DNA of 50,845 bases from an uncultured Blautia sp. (GCF_934371575.1 NZ_CAKRNY010000026.1:1-50845); one strand, 5' to 3'. Shown: positions 1 to 9,706, counted from the stretch's first letter. Notes: generated by a model from the sequence alone, not told the origin. Translations and numbers: made by a program.

Positions 1-92
1 CAAGCCTCGTTCTTGCTGGGATCCTTTCAATTACTACTGGGGATGCCGAAATATGGTATTAACCGACAGCCCCTTCTCTATTCCAGTAATCT
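1..92. other. Intergenic tail downstream of leuS, with an inverted repeat
   Basis: No gene is visible here. ATTACTACTGG (30-40) can pair with CCAGTAAT (83-90), and GGGG (39-42) with CCCC (70-73), so the sequence just after the leuS stop can fold. Read on the minus strand there is no U-run, so it is not a convincing intrinsic terminator. It may be part of a structured RNA or a processing site that continues beyond the window edge. Confidence 0.3.
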
Positions 93-2495
93 TTATTTCG
101 CAACAAAGTTTACAATCTTATTCGGTACATAAATCTCTTTCACAAGAGTCTTGCCTTCCAGGAAGGAAGCTACTCTCTCGTCCTTCTTAGCCAGCTCAAG
201 AGCTTCCTCTTTCGCACAGCCATTGGGGATTACGATGGTTCCACGAACCTTACCATTGACCTGAACACCGATTTCCACGGAGTCCTCTACGGTCTTGCTC
301 TCTTCATATTCCGGCCACTGGGAAAGGGAAAGTAAATCCTCTCCTCCCAGGCTCTCCCAGATTTCCTCACAAAGATGAGGTGCAAATGGGCAAAGAAGCT
401 TGATAAAGATCACAAGGTCGTCCCTGCTGATCTTGCCAACCGCATAGATGTCATTGATCAGAGTCATCAGGCAGGCAATTGCTGTATTAAACTTCATCGC
501 CTCGATATCGGAGGATACCTTCTTGATCGCTTTGTGGATCTTAACTTCCATATCCTTCGCTGCCGGCTCGTCTGTCATAATGTCAGTCAGTCCTGCAACT
601 CTCTCAAGGAAACGCTTGCAGCCTCTTACAGAGCTGTCATTCCACGGAGCAGCTGCGCCGTAGTCACCCATGAACAGTACATAAGTACGAAGAGCGTCAG
701 CACCATACTCTTCTACAATATCAAGCGGGTCTACTACGTTACCCTTGGATTTACTCATCTTGTCACCGTCTGAACCAAGGATCATACCCTGTGCGGAACG
801 CTTCGCATATGGCTCAGCAGTATTCACAATTCCCATGTCATACAGGAAATGATGCCAGAATCTGGAGTAGATCATATGTCTGGTTACATGCTCCATACCA
901 CCATTGTACCAGTCAACCGGCATCCAGTAGTCAATCTTCTTACGGTCTGCAAGAGCCTCATTATTATGAGGATCCACATAACGAAGGAAATACCAGGAAG
1001 AACCTGCCCACTGTGGCATGGTATCTGTCTCTCTCTTGGCATCGCCGCCGCACTTCGGGCACTTGCAGTTTACAAAGGAATCTATCTTGGCAAGTGGAGA
1101 CTGTCCGTCCTCACCCGGCTGGAAATCATCGATCTTCGGCAGACGAAGAGGAAGCTCCTCATATGGAACAGCCACATCGCCGCAAGTCGGGCAGTGAACG
1201 ATCGGGATTGGCTCGCCCCAGTATCTCTGACGGTTAAATGCCCAGTCCTTCATCTTGTACTGAACACCTGCTTTACCAATGCCCTTCTTCTCAAGCTCTT
1301 CCAGCATACACTTGATGGAATCCTTCTTATTCGTATAGCCATTCAGGAAATCGGAATTGATCATATCGCCGTCGCCTGTGTAAGCTTCCTTCTCAATGTC
1401 GCCGCCCTTGATAACCTGAATAATATCAATACCAAACTTCTTAGCGAAGTCATAATCTCTCTGATCATGTGCAGGAACTGCCATAATAGCACCTGTACCA
1501 TATCCCATCATTACATAGTCTGCAATGAAAATCGGGATCTTCTTACCATTTACAGGGTTTACGCCCTCAAGTCCCTGAATGCATACACCTGTTTTTTCTT
1601 TCACAAGCTGTGTTCTCTCGAACTCTGTCTTCTTCGCACACTCTTCACGATAAGCCTTGATCTCATCCATATTCGCAATGCGGTCAGCATATTTATCGAT
1701 CAGCGGATGCTCCGGTGCAATAACCATAAAGGTTACTCCAAACAGGGTATCCGGTCTGGTGGTGTAGATCTGCAGAGTCTCGTTAATTCCATCAACAGCA
1801 AAGTCCACAAAAGCACCTGTGGATTTACCGATCCAGTTTACCTGCTGCTGCTTGATATTCGCCGGATAATCCACATCATCCAGTCCCTCGAGAAGCTTGT
1901 CTGCATACTGGGTAATTCTTAAGTACCAGACATCCTTGGACTTCTGGATAACGTCACTGTGGCAGATATCACATTTACCGCCCTGGCTGTCCTCATTGGA
2001 AAGAACGACCTTACAGGACGGACAGTAGTTAACCAGAGTCTTGTCACGGAAAACAAGTCCCTTCTCAAACATTTTCAGGAAAATCCACTGTGTCCATTTA
2101 TAGAAATCTTCCTGTGTGGTATCGATCACACGGCTCCAGTCAAAGGAAAATCCAACGCTCTTCAGCTGGTTAGTGAATTTCGCAATATTCTGGTCTGTGA
2201 TCTCACGTGGATGTGTATTCGTCTTGATCGCATAGTTCTCTGTAGGAAGTCCGAATGCATCAAATCCGATAGGGAACAGTACATTATATCCCTGCATTCT
2301 TCTCTTTCTGGAAAGCACCTCAATACTGGAGTATGCTTTAATATGACCTACGTGCATTCCTGCACCGCTTGGGTATGGGAACTCTACAAGGCCATAAAAT
2401 TTCGGCTTGTCACTTCCGTCAACAGCCTCAAAAGCCTTCTTTTCTTCCCATTTTTTCTGCCATTTCGGCTCTATTTTCTTAAAATTATGTTTCAT
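93..2495 (-). CDS. leuS: Leucyl-tRNA synthetase
   Basis: Charges tRNA-Leu with leucine in the cytoplasm (class I aminoacyl-tRNA synthetase). The protein has the HIGH-type motif written as HVGH after YPSGAGM near the N terminus, a CP1 editing region containing TTRPDTLFG and an ADYVMMGYGTGAIMAVPAHDQRD block, the KMSKSKGN motif late in the chain, and a C-terminal anticodon-binding region ending with a QVNGKVRGTI segment. About 800 residues is normal for bacterial LeuRS. I place the start at the ATG at 2495: GGAGGAG sits seven bases upstream, whereas the in-frame GTG at 2510 overlaps that ribosome-binding site. Only 58 bp separate it from the upstream protease gene, leaving no room for a leucine T-box. 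Confidence 0.97.
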   Translation of the reverse strand: MKHNFKKIEPKWQKKWEEKKAFEAVDGSDKPKFYGLVEFPYPSGAGMHVGHIKAYSSIEVLSRKRRMQGYNVLFPIGFDAFGLPTENYAIKTNTHPREITDQNIAKFTNQLKSVGFSFDWSRVIDTTQEDFYKWTQWIFLKMFEKGLVFRDKTLVNYCPSCKVVLSNEDSQGGKCDICHSDVIQKSKDVWYLRITQYADKLLEGLDDVDYPANIKQQQVNWIGKSTGAFVDFAVDGINETLQIYTTRPDTLFGVTFMVIAPEHPLIDKYADRIANMDEIKAYREECAKKTEFERTQLVKEKTGVCIQGLEGVNPVNGKKIPIFIADYVMMGYGTGAIMAVPAHDQRDYDFAKKFGIDIIQVIKGGDIEKEAYTGDGDMINSDFLNGYTNKKDSIKCMLEELEKKGIGKAGVQYKMKDWAFNRQRYWGEPIPIVHCPTCGDVAVPYEELPLRLPKIDDFQPGEDGQSPLAKIDSFVNCKCPKCGGDAKRETDTMPQWAGSSWYFLRYVDPHNNEALADRKKIDYWMPVDWYNGGMEHVTRHMIYSRFWHHFLYDMGIVNTAEPYAKRSAQGMILGSDGDKMSKSKGNVVDPLDIVEEYGADALRTYVLFMGDYGAAAPWNDSSVRGCKRFLERVAGLTDIMTDEPAAKDMEVKIHKAIKKVSSDIEAMKFNTAIACLMTLINDIYAVGKISRDDLVIFIKLLCPFAPHLCEEIWESLGGEDLLSLSQWPEYEESKTVEDSVEIGVQVNGKVRGTIVIPNGCAKEEALELAKKDERVASFLEGKTLVKEIYVPNKIVNFVAK

Positions 2496-2553
2496 CGATG
2501 GCTCCTCCACATAAAAAATCCTTTTTCCATTCTAATCCAACAGAGTAATTTTG

Positions 2554-3738
2554 TCAACGAGAAACCGCCTCTATTGCGGCCTGAAGCTGATTATCTTCCT
2601 CATGGGAAATCTCTGTCTTGTTCAAAAGACTGACATCCAGCTTTTCTTCCACATCAGGGGTAATCCCCACTTTATGAATATCATTCCCCTTTGGAGTATA
2701 ATATCTGGCTGTCGTCAGCTTCACTGCACTTCCATCTGAAAGCTTCTGAAGACTCTGGACAATCCCCTTTCCATAGGTGGTAGTTCCTACGATGGTTCCG
2801 ATTCCGTAGTCCTTCACTGCTCCTGCAAAAATCTCGGAAGCACTGGCGCTGTTCTCATTCACCAGAACTGCCAGTGGGATGTCTATAGGCGTATCACCGT
2901 CACACTTCATCTCCTGCTTTTCCCCGTATTTGTCTTCAGTATACACGATCAGCCCCTCTGGCAAAATCTGCCGAAGCACATCACACACGGAGGAAAGCAC
3001 CCCGCCCGGATTATCCCGAAGATCTACGATCAGCTTCTCCATGCCTTTTTCCTGAAGATCCTTGTAGGCATTCTCAAACTGCTGTGGTGTCACCATGGTA
3101 AATTCTGTAATACGCAGATAGCCAATGGAATCCTCCAGCATTTCATAAGAAACAGTAGGCAGCTCCACATTGCTTACTGTCACAGAAATATCCTCCGGCT
3201 CATTTTCTTCCTGATGGTAAACCGTGAGAACTGAGGTTCCATCCTCCTTTTCCCGGATCATCTGGGAAACATCTGCCGGTGTCAGATCTGTCACATCCGT
3301 TCCGTTCACTGCCGTGATCACATCATTTTTCTGCAATCCCGCCACATCTGCCGGTCCCCCTTCATAGCATTCCACAACCAGAATGCCACCTTCTGTATTC
3401 CTGGTAATGCTTATACCAATACCGGCGTACGAACCTTCTGTGCCTCTGCTTTCTTCCTCGTATTCCTCTTCCGTATAGTATCGGGAATAAGGATCTCCCA
3501 GGCCATAAAGAAGACCTGTATAAATTCCCTCCTTCAGGGAATCCTCATCCACTTCATCCAGATAATTCTGGTCTATAAGCTTTTCCAGGTATGCGATCTT
3601 GTTGGTAACTGCCACGTCTGAAAGCACTGTACTTCCAGCCCTTCCTGCTTTCTGCAGTCCCACATAGCCCCCTCCCAGAACCAGGGAAGCGCATAACACA
3701 CCTGTTACTGCCCCTTTTATAAATTGTTTGTCTGCCAT
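2554..3738 (-). CDS. S41 family C-terminal processing peptidase
   Basis: Carboxyl-terminal processing (Ctp) serine protease anchored outside the membrane. Residues 8-27 form one N-terminal membrane anchor. A PDZ domain spans about 95-190 (GIGISI ... VITAVNGTDV), followed by the tail-specific protease core with DLRDNPGG near 240. By alignment with the Prc/CtpA motif the Ser-Lys dyad is Ser299 (in ENSASASE) and Lys324 (in TYGKGIVQ), with the family's 25-residue spacing. It lies downstream of ftsEX, separated by a terminator-like hairpin. Ctp proteases near ftsEX commonly trim cell-wall hydrolases or lipoproteins; that role here is inferred. Confidence 0.92.
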   Translation of the reverse strand: MADKQFIKGAVTGVLCASLVLGGGYVGLQKAGRAGSTVLSDVAVTNKIAYLEKLIDQNYLDEVDEDSLKEGIYTGLLYGLGDPYSRYYTEEEYEEESRGTEGSYAGIGISITRNTEGGILVVECYEGGPADVAGLQKNDVITAVNGTDVTDLTPADVSQMIREKEDGTSVLTVYHQEENEPEDISVTVSNVELPTVSYEMLEDSIGYLRITEFTMVTPQQFENAYKDLQEKGMEKLIVDLRDNPGGVLSSVCDVLRQILPEGLIVYTEDKYGEKQEMKCDGDTPIDIPLAVLVNENSASASEIFAGAVKDYGIGTIVGTTTYGKGIVQSLQKLSDGSAVKLTTARYYTPKGNDIHKVGITPDVEEKLDVSLLNKTEISHEEDNQLQAAIEAVSR

Positions 3739-3763
3739 TTATCCAGCCTGCTCCTCTTTATAC

Positions 3764-3792
3764 AAAAAGGCTGCCAGATTTCTCCAGCAGCC
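3764..3792 (-). terminator. Intrinsic terminator after ftsX
   Basis: On the minus strand GGCTGC, a loop, then GGCAGCC is followed by TTTTT. It lies between ftsX and the S41 peptidase. A second weaker hairpin (GGCGG ... CCGCC) lies immediately before it. It probably reduces, but may not abolish, read-through into the protease gene. Confidence 0.7.
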
Positions 3793-3855
3793 CCCATATG
3801 AATCAAAATCTTCTGGCGGAATGCCAATAACCGCCTTTATTGTAAAACAGAATCC

Positions 3856-4764
3856 TCACACCTTCAAGTGTTTTCTTGTAGTAATAAAGCTTCCAACAAG
3901 ACCGATTCCAATTCCCAGTGCCAGTGCGATAGGAACAAGTGTCTGGTAGATCTGTCCAACAGGAATGAAATCCACAACACCCATCAAAACACTGAATTTG
4001 GTGTATACATAGGTTACTACATTATTGTAGCAGAAGTACAGCACGATCAGCGGGATTCCCGCACCGATCAGTCCCAGGATCATACCTTCCAGAAGGAAAG
4101 GCGCACGTACAAAAGAATCTGTAGCACCGATGTATTTCATGATTCCGATCTCATCCTTGCGGACTGTAATACCTACTGAAATGGTATTACTGATCAGGAA
4201 AATGGCAATAAGCAGAAGGATCACGATCACTGCCACAGATACATAAGAAACAATACGGTTAATAGAACCAAGTGTCTTCGCCGCCTGCTCAGACTGATTG
4301 ACCTCACGCACATTATCAAGTGTCTTAATATAGGCAACAAGCTCAGACTGTTTCTCAATATTATTCATATAGACACGGTAGTTGGAGGAATTCGCCAGCG
4401 GATTATCGTCCTTGAAACCATCTGCCGCATCTGCATCGTCTCCGAAGTATTCCTTCTTCATCTTCTCCCAGGCTTCATCAGCGGACTCAAACTCAATCTT
4501 GGAAACCTCAGGTCGCTGCTTGATCAGTTCTCCCACAGCCTCCATCTGCTCCTGTGTGGTTCCTTCATTAAAAAGCACTGTGATCGGCACATCTTCCTCA
4601 ATCTTGTGTGCCAGTGTATTCACGTTATTTACAATGGAAAAGAAAATTCCAAACAGAAAAATACATGCTGCCATCGTAATAATAGAGGCAATGGAAAACA
4701 TGAAATTCCTCTTGATGTTCTTGATACCCTGCTTCAGAGTATACCATATGGTACTAGGCCTCAT
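3856..4764 (-). CDS. ftsX: Cell division protein FtsX
   Basis: Permease-like subunit of the FtsEX complex, which uses ATP hydrolysis by FtsE to control peptidoglycan hydrolases at the cell surface. One N-terminal membrane helix (residues about 20-45) is followed by an extracellular domain (about 50-165) and three C-terminal helices. These carry the family landmarks IGIMKYIGATDSFVRAPFLLEG and a final ALGIGIGLVGS helix. I use the ATG at 4764, preceded by AGGGAG; the upstream Met at 4788 would extend far into ftsE. The start overlaps the 3' end of ftsE by 11 bp, indicating translational coupling. Confidence 0.93.
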   Translation of the reverse strand: MRPSTIWYTLKQGIKNIKRNFMFSIASIITMAACIFLFGIFFSIVNNVNTLAHKIEEDVPITVLFNEGTTQEQMEAVGELIKQRPEVSKIEFESADEAWEKMKKEYFGDDADAADGFKDDNPLANSSNYRVYMNNIEKQSELVAYIKTLDNVREVNQSEQAAKTLGSINRIVSYVSVAVIVILLLIAIFLISNTISVGITVRKDEIGIMKYIGATDSFVRAPFLLEGMILGLIGAGIPLIVLYFCYNNVVTYVYTKFSVLMGVVDFIPVGQIYQTLVPIALALGIGIGLVGSFITTRKHLKV

Positions 4765-5437
4765 AATATTCTCCCTCTTTCTCGTCACTGACGATCACTC
4801 CATTATGCATGGTCAGCACACGCTTCTTCATGGAATTGACGATTTCTTTGTTGTGGGTTACTACCAGAACGGTGGTACCGCGCTCATTGATCTCCTCAAG
4901 AAGCTTCATGATCTCCTCAGAGGTCTTCGGATCCAGGTTACCGGTAGGCTCATCTGCAAGAAGAATATCCGGGCGGTTCACAATTGCTCTGGCAAGCGCA
5001 ACCCTCTGCTGCTCTCCACCGGAAAGCTCATCCGGGTATGCTTTATACTTCCCTGCAAGTCCAACCTCCTGAAGAACCTCAGGTACTCTCTTACGGATAA
5101 CTCTTGTGGGACGGTTTACAACACGCTGGGCAAAAGCCACGTTCTCATACACATCCCGGTCCTTCAGAAGACGGAAATCCTGGAACACGACTCCCAGCTT
5201 ACGGCGGTATTTCGCCACACGGCGGTGCTTCATCCCCTCAAGTCTCTCTCCACTTACAATAATCTTACCTGTAGTGGAATCCAGCTCCTTCAAAAGAAGC
5301 TTGATCAGCGTGGATTTACCTGAACCGCTGTTTCCTACAATAAATACGAATTCACCTTTATCTACATGAAGATTGGCGTGATTCACTGCCGGCAGTCCTG
5401 GTCCATAGGACTTGCTCACATCTATCAGATCAATCAT
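4754..5437 (-). CDS. ftsE: Cell division ATP-binding protein FtsE
   Basis: ABC-type ATPase partner of FtsX. It has Walker A GNSGSGKST at about 35-43, a Q-loop (VVFQDFRLL), signature LSGGEQQR, Walker B ILLADEPTGNLD and the H-loop THN. Length (227 residues) is standard. It is the first gene of the ftsEX unit, with AAGGAGG before the ATG and a good sigma-A-type promoter about 30-60 bp upstream. Confidence 0.95.
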   Translation of the reverse strand: MIDLIDVSKSYGPGLPAVNHANLHVDKGEFVFIVGNSGSGKSTLIKLLLKELDSTTGKIIVSGERLEGMKHRRVAKYRRKLGVVFQDFRLLKDRDVYENVAFAQRVVNRPTRVIRKRVPEVLQEVGLAGKYKAYPDELSGGEQQRVALARAIVNRPDILLADEPTGNLDPKTSEEIMKLLEEINERGTTVLVVTHNKEIVNSMKKRVLTMHNGVIVSDEKEGEYYEA

Positions 5438-5466
5438 GATATCCTCCTTAATTTTTATGTAATATT

Positions 5467-5495
5467 ATTGTAATATATGTCCTGTGAAATTGCAA
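5467..5495 (-). promoter_or_regulatory. Predicted sigma-A promoter of ftsEX
   Basis: Minus-strand -35 TTGCAA (5490-5495) and -10 TACAAT (5467-5472) are separated by exactly 17 bp. The start codon of ftsE lies about 30 bp downstream. Confidence 0.6.
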
Positions 5496-5574
5496 CTTAA
5501 TTTTTGCAGTACCTTATTATACCAGAGAACACAAAGAACGCAAGGGATTTCACAAAGGAAACACAGACAAAATA

Positions 5575-5602
5575 TGCCTGCCGGTTAAATTCACGGCAGG
5601 CA
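5575..5602 (-). terminator. Terminator after the PucR-type regulator gene
   Basis: TGCCTGCCG and CGGCAGGCA form a perfect 9-bp stem just after the regulator's stop codon. The minus-strand tail is TATTTTG, a modest U-run. Confidence 0.65.
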
Positions 5603-5617
5603 CATAAATTACACAAA

Positions 5618-6706
5618 TTAATACTCCAAAGTCTCCATATACTTCATATATCTTACAACCATCAGTGCGATCTTAAATGTGATGGCATCCTCGAATACCC
5701 GAAGATCAAGTCCGGTGCTCTTCTGAAGCTTGTCCAGACGGTATACAAGAGTGTTACGGTGAATGTAAAGCTGTCTGGAAGTCTCAGATACATTCAGGCT
5801 GTTCTCGAAAAACTTGTCGATGGTGACAAGAGTCTCCTCATCGAAGTCATCCGGGGACTTGCCTCCGAAAATCTCTTTAATAAACATCTTGCACAGCGGA
5901 ATAGGAAGCTGATAGATCAGACGTCCGATTCCAAGGGAACTGTAAGCGATCACATCCTTCTCCGGTGAGAAGATCTTACCTACGTCCAGAGCCATTCTGG
6001 CTTCCTTATAGGAACGGGAAACCTCCTTCAGCTCATTTACAATAGTACCGTATGCAATATGTGTATGATTCTCTCTCTCTAAGCCTAAGGTATCAAGAAT
6101 GGTCTGCGCAAGCTTATCCATCTCTTCATATCCTTCGTTCTCCTCAAGCTCCTTGACAATGATAATGCTCTTCTCATCAACAGCTGTAATGAAGTCCTTG
6201 CTCTTACCGCCGAAAAGACTCTTCACGCTCTCCATGGAACTGTGCTCTCTCTCCTGCTCAAGCTCCATGATCATAACCACTCTGCGTACATCTGCCTCAA
6301 TATGAAGCTTCTTCGCACGATTGTAGATATCAACCAGAAGCAGATTATCAAGAAGCAGGTTCTTAATGAAGCTGTCCTTGTCAAAACGTTCCTTATAAGC
6401 CACGATCAGACTCTGGATCTGGAAAGCAGCAAGCTTACCTACCATATAAGTATCTTCATCTTCTCCGTGAGCGACCAGTATATACTCCAGCTGATAGTCA
6501 TCACAGACCTTAAAATACTGGTACCCCTTCACAAGCTGGCTGGCAGCCTGGGACTCCACAAATGCCTGAACATCCTGCGGCTGAATCTCAAACTCACTGT
6601 AGGTAGAAGCCAGTGTCTTGCCATCCGTATCGATTATGCAAAACTCCGTCCTGGATATCTCCTTGAGCCCCTCAAGTGTATTCTGCAGTACCTGATTTGA
6701 TATCAT
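5618..6706 (-). CDS. PucR/CdaR-family helix-turn-helix transcriptional regulator
   Basis: Cytoplasmic DNA-binding regulator of the sugar-diacid/purine-catabolism (CdaR/PucR) group. An N-terminal sensor-like segment (about 1-130) is followed by a GGDEF-like middle region and a C-terminal HTH_30 domain with the family signature SETSRQLYIHRNTLVYRLDKL. About 362 residues with the start at the ATG at 6706. The upstream Met at 6757 lacks a ribosome-binding site, and the N-terminal MISNQVLQNTLEGLKEI sequence looks like the natural beginning of these proteins. The gene stands alone between ftsEX and yitT, so its target and ligand cannot be read from context. Confidence 0.8.
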   Translation of the reverse strand: MISNQVLQNTLEGLKEISRTEFCIIDTDGKTLASTYSEFEIQPQDVQAFVESQAASQLVKGYQYFKVCDDYQLEYILVAHGEDEDTYMVGKLAAFQIQSLIVAYKERFDKDSFIKNLLLDNLLLVDIYNRAKKLHIEADVRRVVMIMELEQEREHSSMESVKSLFGGKSKDFITAVDEKSIIIVKELEENEGYEEMDKLAQTILDTLGLERENHTHIAYGTIVNELKEVSRSYKEARMALDVGKIFSPEKDVIAYSSLGIGRLIYQLPIPLCKMFIKEIFGGKSPDDFDEETLVTIDKFFENSLNVSETSRQLYIHRNTLVYRLDKLQKSTGLDLRVFEDAITFKIALMVVRYMKYMETLEY

Positions 6707-6840
6707 TACCCTTCCATCCCTTCTTGTAACATAGTGTGTGGTCGTTCTGTCCGACATTTATTACTGTTAATTAGTACTAAAAATCTTCTGAATCAAAAAA
6801 TCCATGGATTTATTTTAATACAAAATTACCAAAAAAGGAA

Positions 6841-6892
6841 GAGGAAAATAGAAATTTTTTACAAATTTTTCATCAGCATTTCTATTTTCTCT
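6841..6892 (-). terminator. Terminator after the YitT-family gene
   Basis: AGAAAATAGAAA at the end of the coding region pairs with TTTCTATTTTC about 25 bases on, followed by a T-rich tail on the minus strand. The 5' arm overlaps the stop codon. Confidence 0.55.
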
Positions 6893-7751
6893 CAATAAAC
6901 CCCTCTCCAAGAACCTCACGCACATCCGATACAATCACAAATGCAGCCGGATCGATATCATCCACCAGCTCTTTTAACGCTACAATTTCCTTTCTTCCTA
7001 CCACACAGTAGAGCAAAAGCTTATCCTGTTCCGAGTACATTCCTTTTCCATGTATCCCGGTCACACCGCGGTCCAGCTTCTCCATGATCTCGCTGGCAAT
7101 CTCCTGAGGCTTGCTGGTAATAATATAAGCCTGCTTGGAAAATTTCAGACCTTCGATCATATTGTCGGATACCTTTGTCACAAGATAAACTGCGATGATC
7201 GCATACAGTGCCTTTTGAACACCGAACACATACATACCTACCAGTACGATAGCGCCATCAATAAACTGCATGATCTGTGCTATGGAATAATGGCGGAGCT
7301 TTCGCTGCAGCAGCGCAGCCATCATATCGGTTCCTCCTGTAGTTCCTCTTCCCAGAAATACAAGTCCGATTCCCACTCCCTGTATTACACCACCGTAGAC
7401 AGCTGCCAGCAGAAGATCATTTCCTGCAAGATTAAAAGCAGGCAGCACAGCCAGCCAGAACGACAGACAGACCTCTCCTACAAGCGCTTTTTTTACAAAC
7501 TGAAATCCCCCGATTTTCATTCCTATGAAAAAAAGCGGAACATTCAGACTCAGGTTGGTGATCCACAGGGGTACGCCTCCTTTGATCACCCCGCCTGTCC
7601 ACTCTTTTACAAGAATAGCAATACCGGAAAAGCCGCCTGTTACCATCCCTGCCATGTCAAAAACACTGTTTATGGCAGTTGCCATAAGCGCTGTTCCCAC
7701 AATGATCATCAGATAGTCCAGGTAAGCCGCTTTTTTGATATTCTTAGACAT
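6882..7751 (-). CDS. YitT family membrane protein
   Basis: Integral membrane protein with two parts. Five to six hydrophobic helices occupy about residues 10-195 (YitT_membrane-type, including GGFSGIAIL and GRGTTGGTDMMAALL). A C-terminal soluble DUF2179 domain spans about 205-285 (YIITSKPQEIASEIMEKLDRGVTGIHGKGMYS ... LYCVV). The biochemical function of this family is not established. The start has AAGGAGG at good spacing. It follows the VWA gene by 32 bp on the same strand, so it may be co-transcribed with the MoxR-VWA pair. Confidence 0.88.
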   Translation of the reverse strand: MSKNIKKAAYLDYLMIIVGTALMATAINSVFDMAGMVTGGFSGIAILVKEWTGGVIKGGVPLWITNLSLNVPLFFIGMKIGGFQFVKKALVGEVCLSFWLAVLPAFNLAGNDLLLAAVYGGVIQGVGIGLVFLGRGTTGGTDMMAALLQRKLRHYSIAQIMQFIDGAIVLVGMYVFGVQKALYAIIAVYLVTKVSDNMIEGLKFSKQAYIITSKPQEIASEIMEKLDRGVTGIHGKGMYSEQDKLLLYCVVGRKEIVALKELVDDIDPAAFVIVSDVREVLGEGFIERK

Positions 7752-7783
7752 TCTGTTGCCTCCTTCGTTTTTTACTATCCTTC

Positions 7784-9706
7784 TTATTCATCATCCTCCA
7801 GCTGCTTCGTGAGATATCTGCCAACGATTTTTGAAAATCCGGTGATATTTCGAATATAGGCAAAATCTTTTCCAAAAATCTTTTTCTCCGTTGCCAGATC
7901 CTTTTCTTCTCCAGCAAAAACACCTAGAACGCTTACCCCCTGGCTGCGCAGCTTGCGGATTTGGGCTGCAGTATCTGTAATCGCATATTTGCCGTGATAA
8001 GGTGCCGGATTCTTTGCATTTGGTCTGTTGACGATCACATCATAAGGACGGCCGTCACTGAGAATGATCAGAATCTTTTTTTCTTCCTCTCTCTGTAAAA
8101 GCCCGTAACCGGCCGCCCGTATGGCAAGCCCGTCCCGGTTGTTGGATGATGTTACATAATTAAATATGTTTTCATTTGCACTTCTCGGATCGTCGTACTC
8201 TCTGAAACGGTGAAGGATGGTATAATCCCAGAAAGTACAATAGCTCATTACTCTGTGCGGAAGTTCTGCATTACTTAAAGCCTCACTGATAATGTAGGCC
8301 TGCAGTGCCACCTCGCCCTGGCGGCTCATCTGGGAACCGCTTGCATCGATCAGCACATCCACCACAAAATCCGAAGCGTCCCCTTTTAATTCCCGCCTGA
8401 AAACCTGGGCTTCACTGCTTCTTCCCAGCCTCCAGAGCCTGGAAGGAACGATAGTGCCTCTATCTGAAAGAATCTCCTGACTTTCGCTTTTGATAACCAG
8501 CGACTTCTTCAGCATTTCCGTGAGAAGGGCAATATTTCGCTTCACGATCCGATGCTTGTCGTGGTAAAGCCAGATATTCTTATTTTTCAATCTTTTTGCA
8601 TATTCATACTGGTAATTTCGTTTTACCGGATTCTTCAGGATTCCTTCTGTAAAATACAGGCTGCAGTCGCTGTGGATGTCCCTGCACATCAGCTGATTCA
8701 TCCGCTTCTCTTCTATCTCATTTAAATAGGTTTTTCCAAAATTCAGCTCCACATAGGTGTGGGCCTTTTCAAGAGCCTCAGGAGGCAGAATGGTAACTTT
8801 CTGTCTGGACTGGCGTTCCTCCTCCATTTCTCTGGTGACTTCTGTATTCTCCATACCTGCCACATTGGAGGTCAGCTGCTCCATATAGCTCTCCAGGGCA
8901 TCCTCATACATTTCCTCTGACAGGTAATCGTGCCAGTCGAACTCAGTCAGATCCTCCATAGTGACAGCAAGCACCTGCTCCAGAGTGGCCTTTTGGGAAA
9001 AATCCGGATCAGCCACTTCATTATATACCGTGTCTATAATGCGGATAAGGGACATGGTATCACAAATTTCTGACGCACCTGATATCAGGTTAATATAGTA
9101 ATAAATTCCTTTGTTTTTTATGTTTTTATCACTGTATTTTGCTTCTTTTGTTATGAACTTCCCGGCATTTTTCTTTTTACGCAGAACATCTTTTCCCTGG
9201 TCGATCCGCCTTCTCAGCAGATTCACTCTCAGATACCCCAGTTTATCTGCTGCCGACGGCATGGTCTCATATTCCTGATCCAGTATGTCTTCACAGGCTT
9301 TCCTCTGCATCTCCCAGATTCCCGGACGCTGCTCACAGATTCGTTCTCCAATGGCTTCCTCAATGCAAAGCTGAGAAACAAAAGTCAGCGCAGCTTCATC
9401 CGCACCCATAAAAATCTTCTTTACCAGATACATTCCAAGAAAATCTTTATCAAAGAATTTCGCCAGTGCTCCCTGCTTGATTCCATCGTAAAGTGCAATA
9501 TCCTTTGACCTGAGAAAAAGAGAAACATCCGGTTTCATCTGCTGGGTGTAATCACCACTGATGGTCCACAGCAGATTACGGATACGGTTTTCCAGCTCCA
9601 GCTGGTAATCCTGAAGGCTCAATTCCTCACTGCTATCCTCTGCATCTTCCAGATCAACCAATTTCGGCGAAAGCCATTCCCCTTTATCGTGCTTCATAAA
9701 CGTCAT
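7784..9706 (-). CDS. VWA-domain protein, partner of the MoxR ATPase
   Basis: Cytoplasmic protein of 640 residues. The C-terminal third is a von Willebrand A / CobT-like domain with a complete MIDAS-type DxSxS (DASGS in VDVLIDASGSQMSRQG) and LSDGRPYD further on. The N-terminal 400 residues are charged, mostly helical, and not recognised by eye. The ATG overlaps the end of the upstream ATPase gene by 23 bp, with GGATGG as ribosome-binding site; an in-frame Met three codons later is an alternative. MoxR-VWA pairs act in metal insertion or protein-complex remodelling, but no client gene (cobN, methanol dehydrogenase, gas vesicle) is nearby, so the substrate is unknown. Confidence 0.82.
   Translation of the reverse strand: MTFMKHDKGEWLSPKLVDLEDAEDSSEELSLQDYQLELENRIRNLLWTISGDYTQQMKPDVSLFLRSKDIALYDGIKQGALAKFFDKDFLGMYLVKKIFMGADEAALTFVSQLCIEEAIGERICEQRPGIWEMQRKACEDILDQEYETMPSAADKLGYLRVNLLRRRIDQGKDVLRKKKNAGKFITKEAKYSDKNIKNKGIYYYINLISGASEICDTMSLIRIIDTVYNEVADPDFSQKATLEQVLAVTMEDLTEFDWHDYLSEEMYEDALESYMEQLTSNVAGMENTEVTREMEEERQSRQKVTILPPEALEKAHTYVELNFGKTYLNEIEEKRMNQLMCRDIHSDCSLYFTEGILKNPVKRNYQYEYAKRLKNKNIWLYHDKHRIVKRNIALLTEMLKKSLVIKSESQEILSDRGTIVPSRLWRLGRSSEAQVFRRELKGDASDFVVDVLIDASGSQMSRQGEVALQAYIISEALSNAELPHRVMSYCTFWDYTILHRFREYDDPRSANENIFNYVTSSNNRDGLAIRAAGYGLLQREEEKKILIILSDGRPYDVIVNRPNAKNPAPYHGKYAITDTAAQIRKLRSQGVSVLGVFAGEEKDLATEKKIFGKDFAYIRNITGFSKIVGRYLTKQLEDDE

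Noticed and set aside
849..1922. 357-codon plus-strand reading frame
   Set aside because: Lies antisense within leuS, which is certain; no recognisable domain.
2496..2553. Leucine T-box upstream of leuS
   Set aside because: Only 58 bp between genes and no T-box sequence.
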